Assembly (NCBI GenBank): GCA_900540365.1
Contig: UQFN01000006.1
Coordinates: 1-64,000, forward strand
Length of the DNA: 64,000 nt
Source: an uncultured Mollicutes bacterium
GTDB taxonomy: Bacteria > Bacillota_I > Bacilli_A > RFN20 > CAG-826
Reading direction: 5' to 3'
Shown here: one piece after another, positions 17,365-22,808 of the stretch
Layout: every line of letters starts with the position of its first letter
Position numbering within the stretch: position 1 is the first letter of the stretch
Translations under genes and position numbers: made by a program
Notes under the pieces: model-generated
Told to the model about the DNA's origin: nothing
Databases searched by the model: none
The model's input: the letters and a program-made list of their open reading frames with translations, nothing else

Positions 17365-17989
17365 GAATTATAAAACAGAAATTACAAGACTATTAATTAT
17401 TGATTTTTTAATATGTGTTAGTTTTATTTTTCTTATTATTTGTTCAAAAAACCTTCTAATTCTTATATATTTTTTTGGAATTTTAGTAGTTTTTAATTTC
17501 TTTTATTTGAGTAGATATCAACGAATTATAAATAAAAATAATGCTAATTTAATTAATGATTTTATTAATACGTTTAGCTATTTTCGAATTTATATTTCAA
17601 ACAATATGAATGCTTATAATGCTTTTAAAGAAGTCAGTAAGTATTCGTCACCATTTATAAAAACAAAATTATTGGTTTTGCTTGATGAAATCGATGAAGA
17701 TAAATCTTTAAAACCATATATGAATTTTGCTAAAAATTTTAACAATAAAAAAGTTGAAGAAGTAATGATTGCTATTTATGAAATGGTTAATGAAGGTAAT
17801 AGCGAAAACTATTTAAATCAATTTACAAGTGTATTTACAAGTTTTAAAGCACGTGTTGAAAAAACAAATCAAGAAAAAAGATTTAGCAAATTTAATTTAA
17901 TAAATGCCATGAGTATGGGTGGAATGATGCTAATTATGATTTTAATTATGCTAAGTATCGTAAATATGGTTGGAGAAATCGCAATATGA
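17327..17989 (+). CDS. TadC-like membrane platform protein
   Basis: A 220-residue protein with two N-terminal helices (residues ~20-36 and 40-60), a helical cytoplasmic domain (FINTFSYFRIYISNNMNAY, then EEVMIAIYEMVNEGN), and a C-terminal helix near 192-215. This matches the TadC/GspF-domain layout and pairs with the TadB-like protein. It starts 38 nt inside the tadB-like gene, preceded by an AGAGGAAA Shine-Dalgarno. It ends in an ATGA overlap with the next gene. Confidence 0.7.
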   Translation: MKKLKEKINYLNKNYKTEITRLLIIDFLICVSFIFLIICSKNLLILIYFFGILVVFNFFYLSRYQRIINKNNANLINDFINTFSYFRIYISNNMNAYNAFKEVSKYSSPFIKTKLLVLLDEIDEDKSLKPYMNFAKNFNNKKVEEVMIAIYEMVNEGNSENYLNQFTSVFTSFKARVEKTNQEKRFSKFNLINAMSMGGMMLIMILIMLSIVNMVGEIAI

Positions 17990-18348
17990 GTAACAAATTA
18001 TCATTATTATTAGGTTTAATTTTTGTACTTTTTATATCTTTGTTTGGAATTGATCTAATTTTAATTCAAGCTAATTACGCATCTCTTGATGCATTAAGTG
18101 AAACAGTTTCTTTTAAAATTAGCAGTTATGGAATAAATAGCCAAGGTGAAATAAATCAAGCAATTATTAATTTTTTAAAAGAAGAAAATAACGTGCAAAT
18201 TAAAAGTGATAACAAGAATACTAACTTTGTTGAAGGGGATCTTTATAAATACATTTTATATAAAGAATATAACCCAATCTTTATAGCAAAAGAGCCAATA
18301 AATATAAGCATTACTCGTTATGCTGTTATTGGAATAAATGAAATTTAA
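17986..18348 (+). CDS. TadE/F-like pseudopilin candidate
   Basis: A 120-residue protein with one N-terminal hydrophobic helix (residues ~5-27) followed by an extracellular-type domain. Operon position after TadB/TadC-like genes and before the tiny pilins is where TadE/TadF-like minor pilins sit in Tad loci. No diagnostic motif is visible, so the call is by layout and context. Its start overlaps the tadC-like stop (ATGA). Confidence 0.65.
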   Translation: MSNKLSLLLGLIFVLFISLFGIDLILIQANYASLDALSETVSFKISSYGINSQGEINQAIINFLKEENNVQIKSDNKNTNFVEGDLYKYILYKEYNPIFIAKEPINISITRYAVIGINEI

Positions 18349-18363
18349 AAAGGAGGTGAGAAA

Positions 18364-18552
18364 ATGGGTGAGTTAAAAGGACAATTATTAAGCTTGTTAA
18401 CTGTTTTAGTTATTTTTGGTGCTATTGCAGGCTCTTTATATGCAGCATTTAATACAACTAAAGATAAAATTGTTACTAAATTAAATGAAGCTAATGATGC
18501 CTTAGAAACAAGTAGTCAAGAAACAATGCAATTATTAGAGTTTAAAGATTAG
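18364..18552 (+). CDS. Flp-like small pilin candidate 1
   Basis: A 62-residue peptide preceded by the strongest Shine-Dalgarno of the window (AAAGGAGGTGA), which suggests high expression as expected for a major pilin. It begins MGELKG followed by about 22 hydrophobic residues, then a polar helical tail. A short basic leader ending in Lys-Gly before a hydrophobic helix is the pattern of class III (type IV pilin-like) signal peptides, with cleavage after Gly6 predicted. The Glu at +5 typical of Flp pilins is absent (Leu there). The neighbouring gene is a close paralogue. No prepilin peptidase is present in this window. Confidence 0.75.
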   Translation: MGELKGQLLSLLTVLVIFGAIAGSLYAAFNTTKDKIVTKLNEANDALETSSQETMQLLEFKD

Positions 18553-18561
18553 GAGGAGTTT

Positions 18562-18744
18562 ATGGGAGAATTAAAAGGACAATTATTAGCTTTATTAACA
18601 GTATTAGTAATTTTTGGAGCAGTTGCTGGAGCAATGTATTCAGCCTTTAGTGCTACAAAAGATAAAATAAATGATAATAACAATTCTGTTATTACTAATA
18701 TAACTAAAGGTAATTCACAAAAATTATTAACGTTTAAAGATTAA
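18562..18744 (+). CDS. Flp-like small pilin candidate 2
   Basis: A 60-residue tandem paralogue of the preceding peptide. The first ~28 residues are nearly identical in pattern (MGELKGQLLALLTVLVIFGA, then AG and an AF), while the polar C-terminal tails diverge apart from a shared TKDKI and a final FKD. Its own Shine-Dalgarno (GGAGGAG) is strong. A terminator starts 7 bp after the stop, ending the eight-gene operon. Conservation of the leader and helix with divergence of the tail is typical of pilin pairs that co-assemble. Confidence 0.75.
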   Translation: MGELKGQLLALLTVLVIFGAVAGAMYSAFSATKDKINDNNNSVITNITKGNSQKLLTFKD

Positions 18745-18750
18745 GCATCT

Positions 18751-18777
18751 AACACTAGAGTAATCTAGTGTTTTTTA
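18751..18777 (+). terminator. Terminator of the Tad-like operon
   Basis: Perfect 9-bp stem AACACTAGA/TCTAGTGTT with loop GTAA, followed by TTTTTATTT. Confidence 0.9.
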
Positions 18778-18811
18778 TTTACTAAATTATTTGGTAAGTA
18801 ATTTAGTAAAT
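18777..18811. repeat. 13-bp perfect inverted repeat, possible recombination or operator site
   Basis: Arms ATTTACTAAATTA (18777-18789) and TAATTTAGTAAAT (18799-18811) flank a 9-nt centre. Lacking a T-run, it is not an obvious terminator. It lies between the pilus operon and a decayed integrase fragment, so a core attachment site is possible, but there is no second copy in the window to confirm it. Confidence 0.5.
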
Positions 18812-18822
18812 GATTAAAAATT

Positions 18823-18895
18823 AAAAAAGTCCCAGTCCGAACCTTCTGGGCAAGGGTATAGGTGCGCCTATACACGCATTGTGAGTTTTCTCACT
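18823..18895 (-). ncRNA. Candidate 73-nt small RNA with three hairpins
   Basis: On the minus strand a promoter (TTGACA, 17 bp, TTTAAT) predicts a start at about 18895, one base before hairpin 1 (GTGAG-AAAA-CTCAC). Hairpin 2 is GTATAGG-CGCA-CCTATAC. Hairpin 3 is CCCAG-N10-CTGGG, followed by AC and six Ts, a proper terminator end. No reading frame is present. It is much less AT-rich than its surroundings. It is transcribed divergently from a decayed integrase fragment and would be antisense to any longer leader of that gene. I do not recognise it as a known Rfam class. Confidence 0.6.
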
Positions 18896-18901
18896 ACATT
18901 T

Positions 18902-18930
18902 ATTAAATATTATTAATTTTTAATTGTCAA
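18902..18930 (-). promoter_or_regulatory. Promoter of the candidate small RNA
   Basis: Consensus -35 TTGACA (18930-18925), 17-bp spacer, -10 TTTAAT (18907-18902). The -35 box overlaps the Shine-Dalgarno region of the divergent integrase fragment at 18940. Confidence 0.6.
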
Positions 18931-18939
18931 GGTGATGTA

Positions 18940-19056
18940 ATGCCTATATATAAAGGAGATAACAAATATTTTGTAAAAATTTGTATTAATGGTAAGCAAA
19001 TATTTAGAAGAAAGTATTTACGTCGTACAATTAATTATTCTGATGCAGTTTCGTAG
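18940..19056 (+). pseudogene. N-terminal fragment of a probable tyrosine integrase (arm-binding domain)
   Basis: A Shine-Dalgarno (AAGGTGAT) and ATG open a 38-codon frame: MPIYKGDNKYFVKICINGK, then a basic QIFRRKYLRR, ending SDAVS before TAG. The start pattern (short beta strands, then basic residues) resembles the arm-type DNA-binding N-terminus of phage/ICE tyrosine recombinases. After the TAG the same frame continues Tyr-Glu-Ser before a second stop, as expected in an intact domain, so the frame seems to have decayed by point mutation; the catalytic domain is missing altogether. The adjacent tRNA genes are usual integration targets. Identification rests on a short stretch. Confidence 0.45.
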
Positions 19057-19064
19057 TATGAAAG

Positions 19065-19093
19065 TTGACATCTAGGTTAGATATACTTATAAA
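19065..19093 (+). promoter_or_regulatory. Consensus-like promoter pointing towards the tRNA genes in antisense
   Basis: Perfect TTGACA (19065-19070), 17-bp spacer and TATAAA (19088-19093) on the plus strand. No rightward gene follows within 3.7 kb; the transcript would be antisense to tRNA-Glu and tRNA-Asn. It may be a relic of the integrated element. Confidence 0.4.
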
Positions 19094-19125
19094 TATTTTT
19101 GATACAATTTTTATTTTATAAAAAA

Positions 19126-19151
19126 TAAAAAAACATCGATAAAATCGATGT
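19126..19151 (-). terminator. Terminator of the tRNA-Asn/tRNA-Glu unit
   Basis: On the minus strand the 8-bp stem ACATCGAT/ATCGATGT with a three-base loop is followed by seven Ts. Confidence 0.85.
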
Positions 19152-19161
19152 AATTTACAAT

Positions 19162-19238
19162 TGGTGACCTATACGGGATTCGAACCCATGAATGCATGCG
19201 TGAAAGGCATGTGAGTTAAGCCACTTCTCCAATAGGCC
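19162..19238 (-). tRNA. tRNA-Glu (UUC)
   Basis: A 77-nt cloverleaf including an encoded CCA. The acceptor stem is GGCCTAT/ATAGGTC with discriminator A. The anticodon loop is CTTTCAC in stem CATGC/GCATG, giving anticodon TTC. The T-loop GGTTCGAATCC is intact. It lies downstream of tRNA-Asn on the same strand and before a shared terminator. Confidence 0.95.
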
Positions 19239-19241
19239 AGA

Positions 19242-19316
19242 TGGCGCCAACTATAGGGCTCGAACCTACAACCGATCGGTTAACAGCCGATTGCTCTACC
19301 ATTGAGCTAAGTTGGC
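19242..19316 (-). tRNA. tRNA-Asn (GUU)
   Basis: A 75-nt cloverleaf with encoded CCA. The acceptor stem is GCCAACT/AGTTGGC with discriminator G. The anticodon loop CTGTTAA gives GTT. The D-arm GCTC/GAGC and T-loop GGTTCGAGCCC are canonical. Only 3 bp separate it from tRNA-Glu, so the two are co-transcribed. Confidence 0.95.
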
Positions 19317-19338
19317 GCACGCTTTTAGGCGCTTATTT

Positions 19339-19367
19339 AATATACCAAAGTTATATAATTAAATCAA
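19339..19367 (-). promoter_or_regulatory. Promoter of the tRNA-Asn/tRNA-Glu unit
   Basis: On the minus strand TTGATT (19367-19362), 17-bp spacer, TATATT (19344-19339). It lies 22 bp before the tRNA-Asn 5' end and just after the acpP stop codon. Confidence 0.6.
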
Positions 19368-19380
19368 TAGAAAAAATTAA

Positions 19381-19602
19381 TTAACACTTAGATTTTATTA
19401 AATTTAATAAATCACCTAAAACTTTAATTTCTTGGGTTTCAGATGGATCAAATTTCAAGCCGTAATTATCTTCAATGTCTAAGATAAATTCTACGACATC
19501 AAGTGAGTCTAATCCTAAACTTGCTAATGTTGAATTTGGGTCTAAAGTTTCAATATGTAATTTCTCTTTTAGACTGTTAACAATTTCTTCATATTTATCC
19601 AT
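19381..19602 (-). CDS. acpP: Acyl carrier protein
   Basis: A 73-residue acyl carrier protein, the carrier of acyl intermediates in fatty acid or related synthesis. The phosphopantetheine attachment motif GLDSLD lies near residues 30-35, with Ser33 as the modified residue, followed by the acidic helix II (VVEFILDIEDNYG). Length and helix pattern are normal. It has a good Shine-Dalgarno (AAGGAG) and a promoter at 19625-19653. No fatty acid synthesis genes lie beside it, so it is a stand-alone gene here. Confidence 0.95.
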   Translation of the reverse strand: MDKYEEIVNSLKEKLHIETLDPNSTLASLGLDSLDVVEFILDIEDNYGLKFDPSETQEIKVLGDLLNLIKSKC

Positions 19603-19624
19603 AAATATTTCTCCTTGTTTAAAT

Positions 19625-19653
19625 AATATATCACAAAAACATTTAATGTGTAA
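19625..19653 (-). promoter_or_regulatory. Promoter of acpP
   Basis: On the minus strand TTACAC (19653-19648), 17-bp spacer, TATATT (19630-19625), about 22 bp before the ATG and just upstream of the Shine-Dalgarno. The -35 overlaps the end of the mgtC-like gene. Confidence 0.5.
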
Positions 19654-20398
19654 TGTTTATAGCGATTGGGTTTAAATTGTTCCTAAATTCTTCAATAAAT
19701 AATGAGATGTTATTTTTATTTTTTCCTAAACATCTAAAGCTAACTCTAAGAGCAGGAGTATTATTAGTATCGATTAAATCAGTAACTAAATCTTTATAGG
19801 AAATCTCATATTTTTCTAATAATTCAAATAATTGTTTCATAAAAGGTTTATCTGCCGGCATAACAATTAATATATTAGTATGATTTTTAGCAGACCAGGT
19901 TTCAACATATTGGAAAGCCACCAAACAAATTAAAGCTATTACTGTAGTAACTGCTGCAATGATAAAATAACCTGCGCCACAAGCCATACCAATAGCCATA
20001 GTAATCCAAATAGTAGCACTTGTAGTTAATCCCTTAACAGTTACACCATTTTTAATAATTACTCCAGAACCTAAAAAACCAATACCAGTAACTCCAGCAG
20101 CTGCAAGTCTCATAGGATCTCTAGTAGCCTCTGTTGTAATTCCATAAATAGATAAAATCATAATTAAAGTACTACCAAGAGAAATTAAAATATGAGTTCT
20201 TAAGCCAGCAGCATGTCCGTTAATCTCTCTTTGATAACCAATTAATCCACTAAAGACAGTCGATAATAATAAAGAAATAATTATCAAAATTAAATTACCC
20301 CACCAACCGAGATTGTTAAAGAAATTAATAATAATTGAATCTGCACTTATTGGTGTATCAAAAGCACCAGTGGTAGTTAAAATATTTAGTATGTTCAT
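19643..20398 (-). CDS. MgtC/SapB family membrane protein
   Basis: A 251-residue protein of the MgtC/SapB family. Four to five helices occupy roughly residues 30-160. Signatures visible are LIGYQREINGHAAGLRTH near 53 and the GVTGIGFLGSGVIIKNG stretch near 105, the most conserved part of the family, followed by KGLTTSATIWITMAIGMA. A C-terminal soluble domain of about 80 residues follows. In pathogens MgtC modulates ATP synthase and aids survival at low Mg2+; the role of SapB-type members is unclear. I prefer the ATG at 20398; an upstream ATG at 20419 adds seven residues that fit the family poorly. Confidence 0.88.
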   Translation of the reverse strand: MNILNILTTTGAFDTPISADSIIINFFNNLGWWGNLILIIISLLLSTVFSGLIGYQREINGHAAGLRTHILISLGSTLIMILSIYGITTEATRDPMRLAAAGVTGIGFLGSGVIIKNGVTVKGLTTSATIWITMAIGMACGAGYFIIAAVTTVIALICLVAFQYVETWSAKNHTNILIVMPADKPFMKQLFELLEKYEISYKDLVTDLIDTNNTPALRVSFRCLGKNKNNISLFIEEFRNNLNPIAINITH

Positions 20399-20524
20399 AT
20401 CATAAATATGATAGCACATAAGTATTTTAGTTTTAAAGAATAATTATTTTATTTATAAATAAAATAAGAAACTTACTTTAAATAAAAATCTTAATTTTTT
20501 AATAAAAGTATGAAATTTGAGAAA

Positions 20525-20534
20525 AAACCTTGCA
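20525..20534 (-). repeat. Dispersed motif TGCAAGGTTT, copy 2
   Basis: Exact 10-mer on the minus strand in the intergenic space between the mgtC-like gene and tRNA-Arg, in context CTTAGTTT-TGCAAGGTTT-TTT. It can fold weakly as a hairpin. Confidence 0.6.
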
Positions 20535-20554
20535 AAACTAAGTTATTTTTTTGA

Positions 20555-20585
20555 AAAATAAAAAACATTTTGTTTCCAAAATGTT
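20555..20585 (-). terminator. Terminator after tRNA-Arg
   Basis: On the minus strand the 9-bp stem AACATTTTG/CAAAATGTT with loop GAAA is followed by a T-rich run (TTTTATTTTT). Confidence 0.8.
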
Positions 20586-20597
20586 AATTTCAATAAA

Positions 20598-20674
20598 TGG
20601 TGACCTTGAGGCGACTCGAACGCCTGACCCACAGCTTAGAAGGCTGTTGCTCTATCCAACTGAGCTACAAGGCC
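20598..20674 (-). tRNA. tRNA-Arg (UCU)
   Basis: A 77-nt cloverleaf with encoded CCA. The acceptor is GGCCTTG/CAAGGTC with discriminator A. The anticodon loop CTTCTAA gives TCT, which reads the AGA codons that dominate arginine usage in this AT-rich window. The T-loop GCGTTCGAGTCGC is intact. Confidence 0.95.
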
Positions 20675-20719
20675 AGCCAAAATATAATATCACTACTTTT
20701 TAAAGTATACAAGTAAGAA

Positions 20720-22144
20720 TTAGATGTTATTAATAATTCCGCCAAAAACAACAAGGCCATTATTGTCTTGAATTATAAATCCAAACGGACGATCAATAAT
20801 TAGTTCATCATAAATTGTTTCATAAGGTTGAGGAGAAGTTGGTTCAATATTTGTAATAGTAACACTAGCTCCTTCAATGCCAATTTCATCAACTTTTAAT
20901 TTTGAAGATTGTATTGTTCTTATAGCGTTTAAAATTGTAGAATTTAATACAAACTCATGCGTATCAACTATAGTTGCTGAATATATACCTATATCTTTTA
21001 AAAGATTTTCAATTTGATTTGTATTTGAAACCTCAAATGCTGGAAACAAAATTCTAGAAGCATAACAAACATCTAAATTTTCGTCGTAGGTTATATAATC
21101 ATTAAATAAGGAAACCTCTTTAATTACACTTTCATTAAATATACTTTCAATATCATAATTTTCTTTAGGCAATATAAACTTAATTTGATATTTATTTGAT
21201 GAAGTATAAAACATTTCATAAGTAGAAGTTTCATAAATTTTACCAGGATTATAACTTCCCACAAGTAAATTGATTCTTTTTTCGCTATTATCTTTGTTTT
21301 TAAATGTAAAAAGTTCATTGGAATAAGATAAATCAATTCCGTATGAATTCCATAAATCTTTCAAATATAAAATAGATAATAAAGAAAAAATAGTATCTTT
21401 TTCAATTTGTGGATCAACATCAATTAAATTGTTGGTTTGATCTTTAATAAATTTATTTACTAATTGATTTGTTTTATCAACGTTATCAAAATTATTTACT
21501 TTATATGAATAAGCATAGTAAATAGTAGCTAAATCTTTTAAAATCTCATCATTATATTCGTAGGATTGCTCTAACCAAATTGAATTTGATATATAACTTT
21601 TAGTTAATAATTGATTATTTGAATTATATAAATCCTTTAAAAATAAGTTGTAAATTTCATTTAAATATTTATCAAATTTATCTTTGGTTAAATTAAAGTA
21701 ATTTAAAATATTTTCTTTAAATTTGTTAGAACTTACATTTACTAACATTCCTAAGTTATAAATTAATGAAAGAGGACTTGCAATTAAATTATCATCCTTA
21801 GTTTTATATTCATCAATATAACTGCTAATAAAATCTCCAGTGTAATTAGTATATTCTCCTTTAATAAAGTTATTTAATTCTTCAATTTCTTCTAAAGACA
21901 TGTTTAAGTCTTTATAAGAAGAGTTAAATTTAACAGTTGGTTCATAAACTAGTTTTCCATAACTATAAATATTTGGTCTAGTTAAAGTAATACTTAATGT
22001 AATTATTAAGGTAGCAATAATAGCAGAAGAAAAAGATATTAAAGGAATATAAAACTTTTTATTTTTTAATAGTGATTTTTTTGGTTGATTAATTCCGATA
22101 CTTGAAACATAGTTGTCATAAAATTCTTTTTCACATTTTTTCAT
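20720..22144 (-). CDS. Membrane-anchored serpin coupled to an ECF sigma factor
   Basis: A 474-residue protein. Residues 1-30 are short, polar and cytoplasmic; one membrane helix follows (about 31-54); the remaining ~400 residues form an extracellular serpin fold. Serpin hallmarks are NLIASPLSLIYNLGML near 117, SNSIWLEQ near 186, the hinge DEIGIEGASVTITN near 419-432 and DRPFGFIIQDNNGLVVFGG near 451-469. The hinge keeps Glu at P17 and Gly at P15 but has Ile at P14 and Gly at P12, so inhibitory activity is plausible, not certain. By counting, P1-P1' falls near Thr-Ser in EPTSPQP. Its ATG overlaps the sigma-factor stop by 4 nt. This is the gene order and topology of a sigma/anti-sigma pair, with a serpin where the sensor would be. 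Confidence 0.85.
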   Translation of the reverse strand: MKKCEKEFYDNYVSSIGINQPKKSLLKNKKFYIPLISFSSAIIATLIITLSITLTRPNIYSYGKLVYEPTVKFNSSYKDLNMSLEEIEELNNFIKGEYTNYTGDFISSYIDEYKTKDDNLIASPLSLIYNLGMLVNVSSNKFKENILNYFNLTKDKFDKYLNEIYNLFLKDLYNSNNQLLTKSYISNSIWLEQSYEYNDEILKDLATIYYAYSYKVNNFDNVDKTNQLVNKFIKDQTNNLIDVDPQIEKDTIFSLLSILYLKDLWNSYGIDLSYSNELFTFKNKDNSEKRINLLVGSYNPGKIYETSTYEMFYTSSNKYQIKFILPKENYDIESIFNESVIKEVSLFNDYITYDENLDVCYASRILFPAFEVSNTNQIENLLKDIGIYSATIVDTHEFVLNSTILNAIRTIQSSKLKVDEIGIEGASVTITNIEPTSPQPYETIYDELIIDRPFGFIIQDNNGLVVFGGIINNI

Positions 22145-22629
22145 AATAAATCATGCTCCTTATAATATTTATTAATTTCTTTTAATCCACGATAATATTT
22201 TGTTTTTATAGTTGCTTCTTTAAGATTTAAAATTTTAGCAATTTCTTTAAAACTCAAATCATCATTAATGTGTTTTAAAATAATATCAATAGACAAATCA
22301 TCTAAAGTCTTTTTCATAATATCTTCTAACTTGTAATATTCTGCGTTAGTTGTTTCAATTGGAACAAAATAAGAATTCTCGTCTAGTTGATAATTTTTTT
22401 CAAACAAGTTGTTTTTCTTTAAAAAATTAATTGCTTTATTTTTACTAATCGTTGTTAAATAACTTTTTTTATTTATTTTGATGTTTTTATAGTTATTAAA
22501 AAATTCAATAAAAACTTCATCAATTAAGTCTTCGATGTCTTCTTTTTTATTTACATAGAGACTAATGACATAACCAACAAGGTTTTTATATTCTTTATAA
22601 TATTTTTCATAGAGAATATTCTTATTCAT
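22141..22629 (-). CDS. ECF-type RNA polymerase sigma factor
   Basis: A 162-residue sigma-70-family factor of ECF size. Region 2 spans about residues 10-75, with the helix DIEDLIDEVFIEFFNNY and KSYLTTISKNKAINFLKK. Region 4 is the C-terminal helix-turn-helix (LSFKEIAKILNLKEATIKTK, then YYRGLKEI). I choose the third in-frame ATG at 22629: a perfect TATAAT overlaps the ATG at 22638 and ends seven bases before 22629, so the mRNA probably begins at this codon. The downstream gene, a membrane serpin, overlaps by 4 nt. An ECF factor coupled to a single-pass membrane protein is the standard layout for regulated sigma/anti-sigma control. Confidence 0.88.
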   Translation of the reverse strand: MNKNILYEKYYKEYKNLVGYVISLYVNKKEDIEDLIDEVFIEFFNNYKNIKINKKSYLTTISKNKAINFLKKNNLFEKNYQLDENSYFVPIETTNAEYYKLEDIMKKTLDDLSIDIILKHINDDLSFKEIAKILNLKEATIKTKYYRGLKEINKYYKEHDLL

Positions 22630-22636
22630 TTTTCTC

Positions 22637-22642
22637 ATTATA
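22637..22642 (-). promoter_or_regulatory. -10 element of the sigma/serpin operon
   Basis: TATAAT on the minus strand (22642-22637), seven bases before the preferred start codon. A weak TTTAAT lies 17 bp upstream (22665-22660). No Shine-Dalgarno is present, so this is another apparently leaderless unit. Confidence 0.5.
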
Positions 22643-22714
22643 TTAGACAATTTAAATGAATTAAAGTTTCAAAATATCTTAATATTATGAAATTTTTAAA
22701 AAATAATTGAGTTT

Positions 22715-22724
22715 TGCAAGGTTT
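22715..22724 (+). repeat. Dispersed motif TGCAAGGTTT, copy 3
   Basis: Exact 10-mer between the divergent sigma-factor and argS genes, in context TTGAGTTT-TGCAAGGTTT-TTT. Confidence 0.6.
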
Positions 22725-22786
22725 TTTACCTAATTTTTGACTTTTTTATTAATGAAACTTTCATAATATTTTATTAAATATTATGT

Positions 22787-22792
22787 TATAAT
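22787..22792 (+). promoter_or_regulatory. -10 element of argS
   Basis: TATAAT 16 bp upstream of the argS ATG; the sequence between carries an SD-like CCGAGG. No good -35 is visible. Confidence 0.45.
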
Positions 22793-22808
22793 CTTACCGA
22801 GGTTAAAT

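Noticed and set aside
22662..22780. Apparent dyad (GAAACTTT / AAAGTTTC) in the sigma-argS intergenic region as an autoregulated ECF promoter pair
   Set aside because: The arms are short, AT-rich and imperfect; they are expected by chance in this sequence. Only the -10 boxes are reported.
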